A stretch of 64,000 bases of DNA from Kitasatospora phosalacinea (GCF_000716545.1 NZ_JNWZ01000006.1:114278-178277), one strand, 5' to 3'; shown: positions 52,627-61,330, counted from the first letter of the stretch. Notes: generated by a model from the letters alone, not told the origin. Translations and numbers: made by a program.

Positions 52627-52989
52627 CTACTCCGCCAGCCGCTCCGCCAGCTCCGCCAGGTCCGCGACGAACCACAGCTGCAGGCCGCGGTTGCTCTCCC
52701 GGACGAAGTCGCGCAGCGCGTCCGACGCCGCCACCTGCTCCGCAACGTCCCCCACCACCGCCAGGCCCATCCGGTACTGCGCGAACTTCTGCACCACCGC
52801 CCCCGCGACGCCGCTGCGCAGCCGGAAGAACTCCACCCCCAGCCGCTCCACCGGCACCGCCACCCAGGACGCGCCCCGGTAGTGCGCGTCGCCCAGCAGG
52901 TCCAGCGCCTGCCGCTCCCCCGCCACCGCCTCGCCCCCGGCCTCGGCCACCATCACCTGCGCCCCGCCCAGCTCCCGGATCGCCGTCAC
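52627..52989 (-). CDS. DUF4180 family protein
   Basis: A 120-aa protein with the DUF4180 core DLLGDAHYRGASWVAVPVERL, FFRLRSGVAGAVVQKFAQYR and SDALRDFVRESNRG. Function unknown. The GTG start overlaps the stop of the HTH gene by four bases (GTGA) with GGGAGG upstream, so both proteins come from one message and may work together. Confidence 0.88.
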   Translation of the reverse strand: MTAIRELGGAQVMVAEAGGEAVAGERQALDLLGDAHYRGASWVAVPVERLGVEFFRLRSGVAGAVVQKFAQYRMGLAVVGDVAEQVAASDALRDFVRESNRGLQLWFVADLAELAERLAE

Positions 52990-53399
52990 CGCATGCCTCC
53001 CGCCAACTCGTCGACCAACGCCAGTACTTCGGACACCCGCCGGGGCGGGCCCATCACCACGAACCGCAGCGCGCTCCGCTCCTCCTCCCGCACCGCCTGC
53101 ACCCACAGCGGCCGCGGCCCCCCGGACCACGCCGACGCCGCCGCCAGCACCCCCGTCACCAGCCGGTCCGCGTCCCGCGCGCCCACCCCGTCCACCTGCA
53201 CCACCGCCGAGACCTCCACCCGGGCCGGCCCCGTCGGCACCCCGCCCCCGGTGAACGCCTCCACCTCCGCCCGGGCGATCCGGTACTGCTTGCCGATCCG
53301 CACCGCCTTGAGCTTCCCGTCCCGCACGTACCCCCGCACCGTCTTCACGTGCAGCCCGAGCAGCTCCGCCACGTCCTCGACGGAGTAGAAATCGTTCAT
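52986..53399 (-). CDS. Excisionase/MerR-type HTH protein with unknown C-terminal domain
   Basis: A 137-aa protein. Residues 1-52 are an HTH_17/BldC-like winged helix (FYSVEDVAELLGLHVKTVRG then RIGKQYRI). The remaining 85 residues are an unrecognised alpha/beta domain (VQVDGVGARDADRLVTGV... LRFVVMGPPRRVSEVLAL). It is co-translated with DUF4180. No integrase is nearby, so the excisionase label refers only to the fold. Repeated GATAGGGAA boxes around its start suggest self-regulation. Confidence 0.85.
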   Translation of the reverse strand: MNDFYSVEDVAELLGLHVKTVRGYVRDGKLKAVRIGKQYRIARAEVEAFTGGGVPTGPARVEVSAVVQVDGVGARDADRLVTGVLAAASAWSGGPRPLWVQAVREEERSALRFVVMGPPRRVSEVLALVDELAGGMR

Positions 53400-53445
53400 T
53401 CCCTATCCTTCCCTATCTTCCCCCAAGGTACAGCGTGATAGGGAA
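53399..53445 (-). promoter_or_regulatory. GATAGGGAA repeat operator of the HTH-DUF4180 operon
   Basis: On the minus strand GATAGGGAA occurs twice head-to-tail at a 10-bp period (53399-53407 and 53409-53417), overlapping the ribosome site and start codon. A third, inverted copy is at 53437-53445. A -10-like TACCTT lies between them at 53425-53430. Confidence 0.6.
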
Positions 53446-53534
53446 TTCCCCACCCCAACACGCCGTGCCCCGCAGCCCTCCGCCCTGCCGCCACCGCCCG
53501 GGGCTCCCCCGGGGAACTCCTCGGGAAAAACCCT

Positions 53535-53564
53535 TTGCGCCGCGTCCGCCCCCGAACCTAGAGT
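53535..53564 (+). promoter_or_regulatory. Promoter of the RIO kinase transcript
   Basis: TTGCGC (53535-53540) and TAGAGT (53559-53564) with an 18-base spacer. It predicts a start near 53571 and a leader of about 175 nt that includes the small upstream ORF. Confidence 0.55.
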
Positions 53565-53623
53565 GGTCCCCGTCCCGCCGCGCCCTGCGCGTTCGCGGGC
53601 CCGACGAGAGGAGGTGCAGACCG

Positions 53624-53698
53624 ATGGTTGCCGCCGTGACGCGGCGCGCCCTCGTGTGCGCGCCATACGCCTCCCCCCGTCTTCGCCCCACCGGCTGA
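53624..53698 (+). CDS. Upstream small ORF (24 aa) before the RIO kinase
   Basis: ATG 53624 follows a strong GAGAGGAGG site at nine-base spacing and encodes MVAAVTRRALVCAPYASPRL plus four more residues, ending 49 bp before the kinase start. The ribosome site is better than that of most genes here, so it is probably translated. The peptide is basic and contains one Cys and several Pro. Its end overlaps the left arm of a hairpin, suggesting control of the downstream gene. Confidence 0.5.
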   Translation: MVAAVTRRALVCAPYASPRLRPTG

Positions 53699-53725
53699 CA
53701 GCGCGTCACTCCGCGCCCCGGTGGG
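53687..53725 (+). promoter_or_regulatory. Hairpin between the small ORF and the RIO kinase
   Basis: CCCACCGG (53687-53694) pairs with CCGGTGGG (53718-53725). The left arm lies inside the last codons of the small ORF, and the right arm ends ten bases before the kinase ribosome site AGGAG (53735-53739). Confidence 0.45.
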
Positions 53726-53747
53726 CCACTCCTCAGGAGCCACCGCA

Positions 53748-54737
53748 GTGCGCGAGCGCTTTGCCGACAGCGATTCCTTCTCCCGCATCCGCCCCAAGGG
53801 CGCTTCCCGTCGCGGCCGCCGGGCCGACCGCTTCGACGACTCCCAGCCCGAGTACGACTACTTCGCCTCCGCCGAGTCCGCCGCCGACACCGACGGCGAC
53901 GCCGACACCGGCGCCGAGGAGCGGTTCACCGCCCCCGTGACCGACGGCCCCGCCGTGGGCGACCGCTGGTCGACGTGGGACCAGTCCACCCCGACCGAGA
54001 AGGGCCCCGAGCCGCGCCCCGACTGGGTCGTCACCGAACTCGCGGCCGTGGACACCGAACTGGGCATCGTGAAGACCGGCAAGGAGGCGGACGTCTTCCT
54101 GCTGGAGCGCGCCGTCCCCGGCACCGGCCGCCGCACCCTGATGGCCGCCAAGCGGTACCGGGACGCCCAGCACCGGATGTTCCACCGCGACTCGGGATAC
54201 CTGGAGGGCCGCCAGCACAAGGAGTCCCGGGTCACCCGGGCGATGGCCAAGCGCACCGCCTTCGGCAAGGAGGCGATCGCGGGCCAGTGGGCGGCCGCCG
54301 AGTTCGCCGCGCTGTGCCGGCTCTGGTCGGCGGGCGTCGCCGTGCCGTACCCGGTGCAGATCACCGGCACCGAGATCCTGATGGAGTTCGTCGGCGACGA
54401 GGACGGCACGGCCGCGCCCCGGCTGGCCCAACTGCGCGCCGAGGAGGCCGACATCGAAGACCTGTGGGCGCAGCTGGGCCGCAGCCTCGCGCTGCTGGCC
54501 TACGACGGCTACGCGCACGGAGACCTCTCGGCCTACAACATCCTGGTGCACCGCGGCCGCCTGGTGGTCATCGACGTGCCGCAGATCGTCGACGTGGTGG
54601 CCAACCCGCGCGGCCTCTCCTTCCTGGAGCGGGACGTGCGCAACGTCGGCGCCTGGTTCGTCTCCCGCGGCCTCCCGCCCGCGAGCGTCGAGGCCCTGGT
54701 CGACTCCCTGGCCACCGACGCCCGCCTGCGCCGCTGA
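53748..54737 (+). CDS. RIO-type serine protein kinase
   Basis: A 329-aa atypical kinase of the RIO1-like group. Residues 1-85 are a polar, Asp/Ser-rich tail. The kinase core has the ATP lysine in LMAAKRYRD, the catalytic loop YAHGDLSAYNIL and the metal-binding Asp in VVIDVPQIVD; the subdomain arrangement lacks the usual activation loop, as in RIO proteins. Eukaryotic relatives act in ribosome assembly; the bacterial role is unknown. GTG 53748 with AGGAG eight bases upstream is chosen over an earlier GTG. Confidence 0.88.
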   Translation: MRERFADSDSFSRIRPKGASRRGRRADRFDDSQPEYDYFASAESAADTDGDADTGAEERFTAPVTDGPAVGDRWSTWDQSTPTEKGPEPRPDWVVTELAAVDTELGIVKTGKEADVFLLERAVPGTGRRTLMAAKRYRDAQHRMFHRDSGYLEGRQHKESRVTRAMAKRTAFGKEAIAGQWAAAEFAALCRLWSAGVAVPYPVQITGTEILMEFVGDEDGTAAPRLAQLRAEEADIEDLWAQLGRSLALLAYDGYAHGDLSAYNILVHRGRLVVIDVPQIVDVVANPRGLSFLERDVRNVGAWFVSRGLPPASVEALVDSLATDARLRR

Positions 54738-54758
54738 CCGGGCCCCGGCCGGCACGGC

Positions 54759-54791
54759 CCTCGCCCCCGGGCACCGTTCCCGGGGGCGAGG
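54759..54791. terminator. Terminator after the RIO kinase
   Basis: A perfect 13-bp stem (54759-54771 with 54779-54791) and a seven-base loop, 22 bp after the stop codon. Confidence 0.8.
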
Positions 54792-54958
54792 CACGGCCGG
54801 CTGACCGAGCGTCAAGATCCACCGCCCGCACGGCGGTTGCACCGATCAACGGGTGTAGAGTCGCCGCGGCCGGGCGGGGCGCGGGGCGGTACCGGCTTCC
54901 CCCCGCGCGGTCGAGCAGTCAGAATGACCGCTGACAAGTCGTACACCATGCTCGGGGG

Positions 54959-56902
54959 ATGCGGGACATGTGGGGTCGGGGGACCGTGCTCGGGGGCCGC
55001 TACGCCCTCTCCGAGCGGCTCGGCAGCGGCGCGATGGGCGAGGTCTGGCGGGCCGAGGACCAGGTGCTGGGCCGTCAGGTCGCGGTGAAGATCGTGCTTC
55101 CGGCGCTGATGGAGGACGAGGTCTTCGCCGCCCGGTTCCGCCGCGAGGCGACGGTGCTGGCCGCGATGAACCACCGCGGCGTGGTGCACATCCACGACTA
55201 CGGCGAGGACGACGGCGAGCCGGGCGCCAGGACCGCGTACATCGTGATGGAACTGCTGTCCGGCAAGCCGCTCGACCGGGCCCGCGAGCGCAAGGCGTTC
55301 CCGCCCGACCGGGCGCTGGACGTCGCCGCCCAGGTGCTGGACGCGCTGCACGCCGCGCACCGGCAGGGCATCGTGCACCGGGACATCAAGCCCTCCAACC
55401 TGATGATCGACGCGGACGGGCGGATCACCGTCACCGACTTCGGCATCGCCCGCACCCTGGCCGACACCCGGATCACCACCGCCCACGCGGTGATCGGCAC
55501 CGCCCTGTACATGGCCCCGGAACGCGCCGAGGGCAAGGACGCCTCGGCGGTGTCCGACCTCTACTCGGTCGGCGTGGTGCTGTACGAACTGCTGGCCGGC
55601 GCGGTGCCGTTCACCGGCGGGACACCGCTCGAAGTGGTGCTCAAGCACGTCCGCGAGCCGGTGCCCGAGCTCCCGGAGAGCGTGCCCGCTCCGGTGCGGG
55701 CGGTGGTCGCCAAGGCGCTCGCCAAGCAGCCCGAGGACCGCTACCCGGACGCGGCGGCGATGGCCGTCGCCGCCCGGCAGGCGATGTCCACCCCGACCGG
55801 CCTCGGCGCGGTGCTCGCCCCGCCCGAACCCGTCGAGGGCCCGCCGGTCGTCCCGGCCCCGGAACCGACCGCGACCCCGGTGGCGGCTCCGGCCGCCGAG
55901 CCCGCTCCGGCCGCCGCTCCGGCCGCGACCGCCGCCCCCGCCGCCGAGAAGCGCTCCGGGCGCCGCCGGCTGGCCACCCTGATCCTGCCCGTGGTGCTGG
56001 TCACCGGCGGCGGGATGACCGCCCAGCACTTCGACCTGCTGCCCTGGCAGCAGGACCGGGACGCGCACACCGCCGCCGACCGGACCCAGAACCCCGGCAG
56101 CGTCCCCGCCGCGGCCACCGGCACCTCCGCGCCCCCGTCCCCGTCCCCCAGCGCCTCCGGCACCGAGCAGCTCTCCCCCGCCCCGCCGCCGTCCTCCGCC
56201 CCCGCCACCGATCCGGCCGACAACCCCGTCCCTCCGGGCACCGACCCGAACCAGGGCGGCAACCCCGGCGGCGGCAACGGGGGCACCGGCGGAGGCGGAG
56301 GCGGCGGGACCAACCCGGGCACCTCCAACGGCAGCGGCGGCGGCAGCGCGGGCGGCGGCACCTCGACCACCTCGGGCAGCGGCACCGGCACCGGCACCGG
56401 CAACAACGGAGGCGGAGGCGGCGGCAGCACCCCCAACCCGCCCAAGCAGACCACCACCGCCCCCACCACCCCGTCCGGCCCCGCCTCGGGCTGCGGCGGC
56501 ACCGGCTGGGGCCGGCTGGTCAACACCGGCAGCGGCCGGACCATCGGCCTCGGCTCCGACGCCGTCAGCGCGGGCGTCCCCGTGGTCTCCGGCGGCTACA
56601 CCTCCTACGGCTGGATCAAGTCCGCCTCCAACGGCGCGACCACCTTCACCGCCTGCAAGGCCGGCAGCGGCATCAACCTGGGCGCCCAGTACGCGACCAG
56701 CCCCAGCATCGCCGAACTCGCCGGCTCCGGTTCCTTCGGCGACATGATCAGCTGGTACCCCGCCGACGCCGGTTCCGGCAACTTCCAGCTGAAGTTCGGC
56801 TACGGCCCGCAGGGCTGCCTGACCGACAACGGGAGCGGCAAGACGCTCACCGTCGCCACCTGCAAACCGGGCGACGGCTCCCAGCTCTTCCGCTTCTCCT
56901 GA
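54959..56902 (+). CDS. PASTA-less Ser/Thr protein kinase with extracellular beta-trefoil-like domain
   Basis: A 647-aa transmembrane kinase. The N-terminal Hanks-type domain (about 14-275) has GSGAMGEV, the lysine in VAVKIV, HRDIKPSN and DFGIA. A Pro/Ala linker leads to one membrane helix (LATLILPVVLVTGGGM, about 340-356), then a long Gly/Ser/Thr/Pro-rich extracellular stretch (about 365-510). The last 140 residues form a Cys-containing domain (GCGGTGWGRLVNTGSGRTIG ... QGCLTDNGSGKTL) that looks ricin-like. It probably senses a cell-wall or sugar ligand. ATG 54959 follows CGGGGG. Confidence 0.88.
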   Translation: MRDMWGRGTVLGGRYALSERLGSGAMGEVWRAEDQVLGRQVAVKIVLPALMEDEVFAARFRREATVLAAMNHRGVVHIHDYGEDDGEPGARTAYIVMELLSGKPLDRARERKAFPPDRALDVAAQVLDALHAAHRQGIVHRDIKPSNLMIDADGRITVTDFGIARTLADTRITTAHAVIGTALYMAPERAEGKDASAVSDLYSVGVVLYELLAGAVPFTGGTPLEVVLKHVREPVPELPESVPAPVRAVVAKALAKQPEDRYPDAAAMAVAARQAMSTPTGLGAVLAPPEPVEGPPVVPAPEPTATPVAAPAAEPAPAAAPAATAAPAAEKRSGRRRLATLILPVVLVTGGGMTAQHFDLLPWQQDRDAHTAADRTQNPGSVPAAATGTSAPPSPSPSASGTEQLSPAPPPSSAPATDPADNPVPPGTDPNQGGNPGGGNGGTGGGGGGGTNPGTSNGSGGGSAGGGTSTTSGSGTGTGTGNNGGGGGGSTPNPPKQTTTAPTTPSGPASGCGGTGWGRLVNTGSGRTIGLGSDAVSAGVPVVSGGYTSYGWIKSASNGATTFTACKAGSGINLGAQYATSPSIAELAGSGSFGDMISWYPADAGSGNFQLKFGYGPQGCLTDNGSGKTLTVATCKPGDGSQLFRFS

Positions 56903-56998
56903 CCGACCGCCCCGACCGCCTGACCCGACCGCCCCGTCCGCCCGCCGATTCCCCGGACGATTCCCGCTCTCCCCGGGGCAGTTGCCACCCATCCGAGG

Positions 56999-57004
56999 CA
57001 GAAT
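56999..57004 (+). promoter_or_regulatory. -10 element of the 184-aa gene
   Basis: CAGAAT six bases before ATG 57011, no ribosome site: possible leaderless start. Confidence 0.3.
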
Positions 57005-57010
57005 GCGGGC

Positions 57011-57565
57011 ATGGCCGAACAGTACTTCTCCGCTTTCGCGGTGGACGCCGCCACCCTGCTGCGCCTGCCCGGCTCGGGCGAGCGCGCGCTTCCCGGCGTG
57101 GCCCCCTCCGCCGCGCTCGCCGAGTTGCTCTCCGGCCGGCTGCGCCCCGACGCGGACTCCCGCTACACCGCCCTGCTCCCCGCCCTCGCCGGTGCCCTCG
57201 GCACCCCCCTGGGCGCGGTCTCCGTCCCCGGCCGCCACTGGGACGAACTGACGGAGGTCTTCACCGCCCTGGAACTCCCCGCCCTCACCGCCCTCTGGTC
57301 CCGCCCCTGGCCGTTCCCGGCCGACGCCGCCTATGACTGGCCCTGGCCGTGCCCGACCCTGGCCGCCCGCACCGACACCGCCGACCTGCTGGTCGAACTC
57401 GCCGCCCTGGCCTCGGAGTCCATCCACGAGCAGGACGTCGAGGAGCTGGACGACGACGACCTGGAGGAGGCGTTCTGGTTCCTCACCGAGCACCTGCCCG
57501 TCTGGACGTCCCGGGCCCACGCCCTCGACCTCGACCTGCTCCTGGTCCGCGACGGCGCCCGGTGA
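57011..57565 (+). CDS. Hypothetical acidic protein (184 aa)
   Basis: A soluble, acidic protein (MAEQYFSAFAVDAATLLRLPG...) rich in Trp/Pro in the middle (LWSRPWPFPADAAYDWPWPCP) with an Asp/Glu cluster near the end (QDVEELDDDDLEEAFWFL). Codon bias is strong, so it is a real gene. I do not recognise the family. It lies downstream of the kinase in the same direction and is convergent with the ABC permease gene. A 13-bp direct repeat (GGTGACGCGGCAC) flanks its end at 57561 and 57589. Confidence 0.75.
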   Translation: MAEQYFSAFAVDAATLLRLPGSGERALPGVAPSAALAELLSGRLRPDADSRYTALLPALAGALGTPLGAVSVPGRHWDELTEVFTALELPALTALWSRPWPFPADAAYDWPWPCPTLAARTDTADLLVELAALASESIHEQDVEELDDDDLEEAFWFLTEHLPVWTSRAHALDLDLLLVRDGAR

Positions 57566-57619
57566 CGCGGCACTGCTGACGTGACACGGGTGACGCGGCA
57601 CCGCCCCCGCCCCGCCCCC

Positions 57620-58525
57620 TCAGGACACCACGTCCTTCCCCGCGAACCCGCGGAACGCCAGCGCCAGCAGCACCACCGCGTACGACAGCGACAGCACCAC
57701 GCCCTGCACCATCCCGCCCCACTCCAGCCGGGGTTGGAGCGCGTCCGCCCAGGCGTACTGCCAGTGCGCGGGCAGCCATTCGCGCAGCGAGCCGAGCGCG
57801 GTGACGGCGTCCAGCACGCCCGTGACGATGGAGGCGAAGACCGCGCCGCCGACCGCGCCGAGCGGGGCGTCGGTGGCCGTGGAGAGCCAGAACGCCAGCG
57901 CGCCGATCACGATCTCGGCGAGGAACACGTACAGCACGGCGATCGCCAGCCGGGGCAGCGCCTCGGTCGCGGTCAGGCTCGCCCCGGTGGGGAGCTTCAG
58001 GTCCCCCCAGCCGTACGCGGCGGTGCCGACCACCAGCCCCACCGCGGGCAGCAGGACCACCGCCGCGGCCGAGAACGCCATCGCCACGGTGAACTTGCGC
58101 ACCAGCAGCCGGGCCCTGGGCACCGGCGCCGCCAGCAGGTAGCGCAGCGAGGACCAGCTCGCCTCGGAGGCCACCGCGTCGCCGGAGAACAGCGCGACCG
58201 GGATGACCAGCAGGAAGCCGGTGCCCACGAACAGCATGGTGGTGGCGAAGTTGACCCCGGAGGAGGTGGCCAGCTCGATGAACGTGGTGCGGTTCTCCCG
58301 CCCGGGCGTGCCGCCGAGCTGGAACGCCGCCAGCAGGACGAGGGGCAGCACGGCCAGCACCCCGCCGACCACCAGGGTGCGGCGGCGGCGCAGCTGGCGC
58401 ATCGCCTCGACCCGCAGCGGCAGCGTCCGGCCGGCCCGGTAGCCGGGCGCGGCGGTGTCACCCGCGGCGCCGAGCACGGCCCCGCCCGCACCCGTCGTTC
58501 CGCTCGTCCCGTTCGTCCCGCTCAT
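57620..58525 (-). CDS. ABC-2 type permease
   Basis: A 301-aa integral membrane protein with about six helices, an N-terminal Gly/Thr-rich tail and the ABC-2 layout (VEAMRQLRRRRTLVVGGVLAVLP, then SWSSLRYLLAAPVPRARLLVRK). It overlaps the end of the hydrolase-ATPase fusion gene by four bases (ATGA) with GAGGAG upstream, so it is the membrane partner of that ATPase. Confidence 0.9.
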   Translation of the reverse strand: MSGTNGTSGTTGAGGAVLGAAGDTAAPGYRAGRTLPLRVEAMRQLRRRRTLVVGGVLAVLPLVLLAAFQLGGTPGRENRTTFIELATSSGVNFATTMLFVGTGFLLVIPVALFSGDAVASEASWSSLRYLLAAPVPRARLLVRKFTVAMAFSAAAVVLLPAVGLVVGTAAYGWGDLKLPTGASLTATEALPRLAIAVLYVFLAEIVIGALAFWLSTATDAPLGAVGGAVFASIVTGVLDAVTALGSLREWLPAHWQYAWADALQPRLEWGGMVQGVVLSLSYAVVLLALAFRGFAGKDVVS

Positions 58526-61323
58526 GCCGCTCCTCGGATCAGGGACAGGAAGGCGTCCTCCAGTCGGCGCTGCGGCCCGATGCCGGTCACCGGCACGCCC
58601 AGGCGCACCAGTTCGGCGGTCAGCCGGCTCGCGGGCAGGCCGTCCAGCCGCACCAGCAGCCCGGCGTCCGCGGCCTCCGCCGAGGCGATGCCGGCCAGTT
58701 CCGCCAGCTTCCCGGCCACCGCTTCGAGCGACGCGCCCTCGAAGCCGTCCTCGACCGAGACCAGCAGCTGTTCGCCCGCGCCGGTGATCTCCGCGGTCGG
58801 CCCGGCGACCACCAGTTGCCCGCGTTCCATCACCACCAGGTGGGTGCAGGACTGCTCGACCTCGGCGAGCAGGTGGCTGGAGACGATGACGGTGCGCCCG
58901 GCGGCGGCGTACCGGACCATCACCTCCCGCATCTCGCGGATCTGCGGCGGGTCGAGCCCGTTGGTGGGTTCGTCCAGGATCAGCAGGTCGGGCAGGCCCA
59001 GCATGGCCTGGGCGATGGCCAGGCGCTGCCGCATGCCCTGCGAGTAGGTGCGCACCGCGCGTTCCAGGGCCTCGCCGAGACCGGCGATCTCCAGTGCCTC
59101 GGCGAAGCGGGCGTCCTCGACGGGCCGCCCGGTGGCCGCCCAGTACGACTCCAGGTTGGCCCGGCCGGTCAGGTGCGGCAGGAAGCCCGGGCCCTCGACG
59201 AACGCGCCGACCCGGGAGAGCACCGGCGCGCCCGGCCGGATCGCCTGGCCGAACACCCGAACCTCGCCCGCGTCGGGGCGGATCAGGCCCATCAGCATCC
59301 GCAGCGTGGTGGTCTTGCCCGCGCCGTTGGGGCCGAGCAGGCCGAGCACCTGCCCGCGCTCCACGCGCAGCGACAACTCCCGTACCGCGTACCGGTCGAC
59401 GGAGCCCTTGTACTTCTTCGACAGGCCGGTGATCACCAGCGGCACGTCGGCGAGCTCCGGCTCCGGCGCCGGGGCGGTGTCCCGGCGCCGACGGGCGAAC
59501 ACCAGCAGCGCGGCGACGGCCAGCGCGACCAGCGGCAGCATCCACGTCCGGTCCGGCACCGGCGCGGACTCGGTGCGCAGCCCGGGCACCGTCGGCACGC
59601 TCAGCGCCCCGGCCTCCGAGACGGTGTACGTGGCGGGCCGGGCGGGCGAGGCGTACGCCAGGTCGGTGGCGGCCAGCACCAGGCGCAGCCGGTGCCCGGC
59701 CGGGAACCGGTGCTCCACGGCGGGCAGCGTGATCCGCACCGTCCGCCCGCCGGGCGCGTCCGCGCCGGTCACCCGCAGCGGTGCGACGAGTTGCTGCGGG
59801 AGCGTCTGCTTGCCGTCGGGGGCGACGTCGTACAGCTTGGCGAACAGCACCGCCTCGGGGGCGTCCGCCGCGATCCGCACCGAGACCGACGGGGCGCCGG
59901 TCAGGTCCAGGGCGGTGTCCAGCGGGGCCGAGTCGAAGGAGGCGTACTGGCCGGGGAAGTCGATGGACAGGCCCGCGCCGACCGAGGACAGCTGGGCCAG
60001 CGCGCCGATGCCGGGCAGGGTGGAGATGTTGGGCGGCGCCCCGCCGGGCGGGTTGGCGATCCGCTGTTCGCGGCCGGTCAGTTCGACCTCGCGCCGGTCC
60101 GTGCCGTCCAGTCCGGGGTAGGCGTCGGCGTCGGCTCCGCGCAGCACCGCCTGGAAGCCGGTGGAGTCGACGCCGCCGGTGCGGGTGACCCGGAACGCGG
60201 GGCCGGTGTCCGTGCCGTCGCCCTTGAGGTAGTGGTCGAACCAGGCGGTGATCCGGGCGTCGGCGCGGGTGCTGGTCTCCTGGCCGCCGTCGTGTCCGGC
60301 GCCGAACCAGTCCACCGCGACGGGCGCGCCGTTCGCGGCCACCGCCTTGGCGATCCGGTCGCCCTGGTCGAGCGGGAACAGCGAGTCCTGCTGGCCCTGG
60401 ACCACCAGCGTCGGCACCTTGATCCGGTCCGCCACCGAGGCGGGGCTGGAGTGCTCCAGCAGCTTCACGGCGTCGGCGTCCGGCCGCCCGGCCGCCGCGA
60501 CCCGGTCGTACATCTCGCACAGCTCGGCCCGGAACCGCCCGCAGCCCACCGGCCCCGCCTCCGGGGCCCCGGTGTCCGGCGCCCCGGAAGGAGCCCCGCC
60601 GGGAGCCCCGGTGGGAGCCCCGCCGGGAGGCGCCGAGCCCTCCCCGAAGGCCGAGGACGAGCCGGTGGTGAAGAAGATCCCGGCCCACAGCTTCTTGAAC
60701 ACCCCGTCGGCGGCCGAACCGCCCTGCGCGGCCTGCGGGAAGAGCGCGTCCGCCAGGTCGAACCAGGTGATCTGCGGGGCGATCGCGTCGATCCGGCTGT
60801 CGTACCCGGCCGCCAGCAGCGACACCGCCCCGCCGTACGAGGCGCCGGTGACGCCCACCTTCGGGTCGCCGGGGCCGTCCAGCCGCACCTCGGGGCGCTG
60901 CGCCAGCCAGTCCACCAGCCGCGACACGTCGGCGACTTCGCGCTCGGGCTGGTTCAGCCCGATCTGCCCGGTGGACTTCCCGAAGCCGCGCGCCGACCAG
61001 GTCAGCACCGCGTACCCTTCGCGGGCCAACTCCTCGGCGCGCGGGCGCAGTTCGTCCTTCGACCCGCCGAAGCCGTGCGCCAGCAGCACCGCCGGGCGCG
61101 GCCCGGAGCCGCCGGCGGTGAAGAACGAGGTGTCGATCCGGACGGCCCCGGCGCCGCCCGCGCTCTCGGGCATCTCCAGGAAGCGGTCCTCCCGGTGCAC
61201 CCGCTCCGGCTGCCCCGCCAGCGCGACCGCCCCGCCGCCGACCAGCAGCACGGCCGCCACTCCGCCGGCCAGCACCGTCCTGCGCCTGGTCCACCACCCG
61301 CGCCACGCCCCACCGAAGCCCAT
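58522..61323 (-). CDS. Fusion of exported alpha/beta hydrolase (S15-like) with ABC ATPase
   Basis: A 933-aa protein. Helix 1 (about 13-35) anchors it. A hydrolase domain follows (about 45-350) with the nucleophile in GVTGASYGGAV, a Gly/Ala/Pro-rich insert near 224-250, the acid near QQDSLFP and His in GAGHDGG. The C-terminal beta-sandwich of X-Pro dipeptidyl-peptidases spans about 360-575. Helix 2 (about 593-609) leads to a cytosolic ABC ATPase: Walker A GPNGAGKTT near 663, signature YSQGMRQRL near 757, Walker B LILDEPTNGLD near 783. ATG 61323 is seven bases after TAGGAT. Confidence 0.9.
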   Translation of the reverse strand: MGFGGAWRGWWTRRRTVLAGGVAAVLLVGGGAVALAGQPERVHREDRFLEMPESAGGAGAVRIDTSFFTAGGSGPRPAVLLAHGFGGSKDELRPRAEELAREGYAVLTWSARGFGKSTGQIGLNQPEREVADVSRLVDWLAQRPEVRLDGPGDPKVGVTGASYGGAVSLLAAGYDSRIDAIAPQITWFDLADALFPQAAQGGSAADGVFKKLWAGIFFTTGSSSAFGEGSAPPGGAPTGAPGGAPSGAPDTGAPEAGPVGCGRFRAELCEMYDRVAAAGRPDADAVKLLEHSSPASVADRIKVPTLVVQGQQDSLFPLDQGDRIAKAVAANGAPVAVDWFGAGHDGGQETSTRADARITAWFDHYLKGDGTDTGPAFRVTRTGGVDSTGFQAVLRGADADAYPGLDGTDRREVELTGREQRIANPPGGAPPNISTLPGIGALAQLSSVGAGLSIDFPGQYASFDSAPLDTALDLTGAPSVSVRIAADAPEAVLFAKLYDVAPDGKQTLPQQLVAPLRVTGADAPGGRTVRITLPAVEHRFPAGHRLRLVLAATDLAYASPARPATYTVSEAGALSVPTVPGLRTESAPVPDRTWMLPLVALAVAALLVFARRRRDTAPAPEPELADVPLVITGLSKKYKGSVDRYAVRELSLRVERGQVLGLLGPNGAGKTTTLRMLMGLIRPDAGEVRVFGQAIRPGAPVLSRVGAFVEGPGFLPHLTGRANLESYWAATGRPVEDARFAEALEIAGLGEALERAVRTYSQGMRQRLAIAQAMLGLPDLLILDEPTNGLDPPQIREMREVMVRYAAAGRTVIVSSHLLAEVEQSCTHLVVMERGQLVVAGPTAEITGAGEQLLVSVEDGFEGASLEAVAGKLAELAGIASAEAADAGLLVRLDGLPASRLTAELVRLGVPVTGIGPQRRLEDAFLSLIRGAA

Positions 61324-61330
61324 GCCGAAG

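Noticed and set aside
52986..53399. Prophage excisionase and attachment site
   Set aside because: No integrase or phage gene is nearby, and the small HTH_17 fold is common in ordinary regulators.
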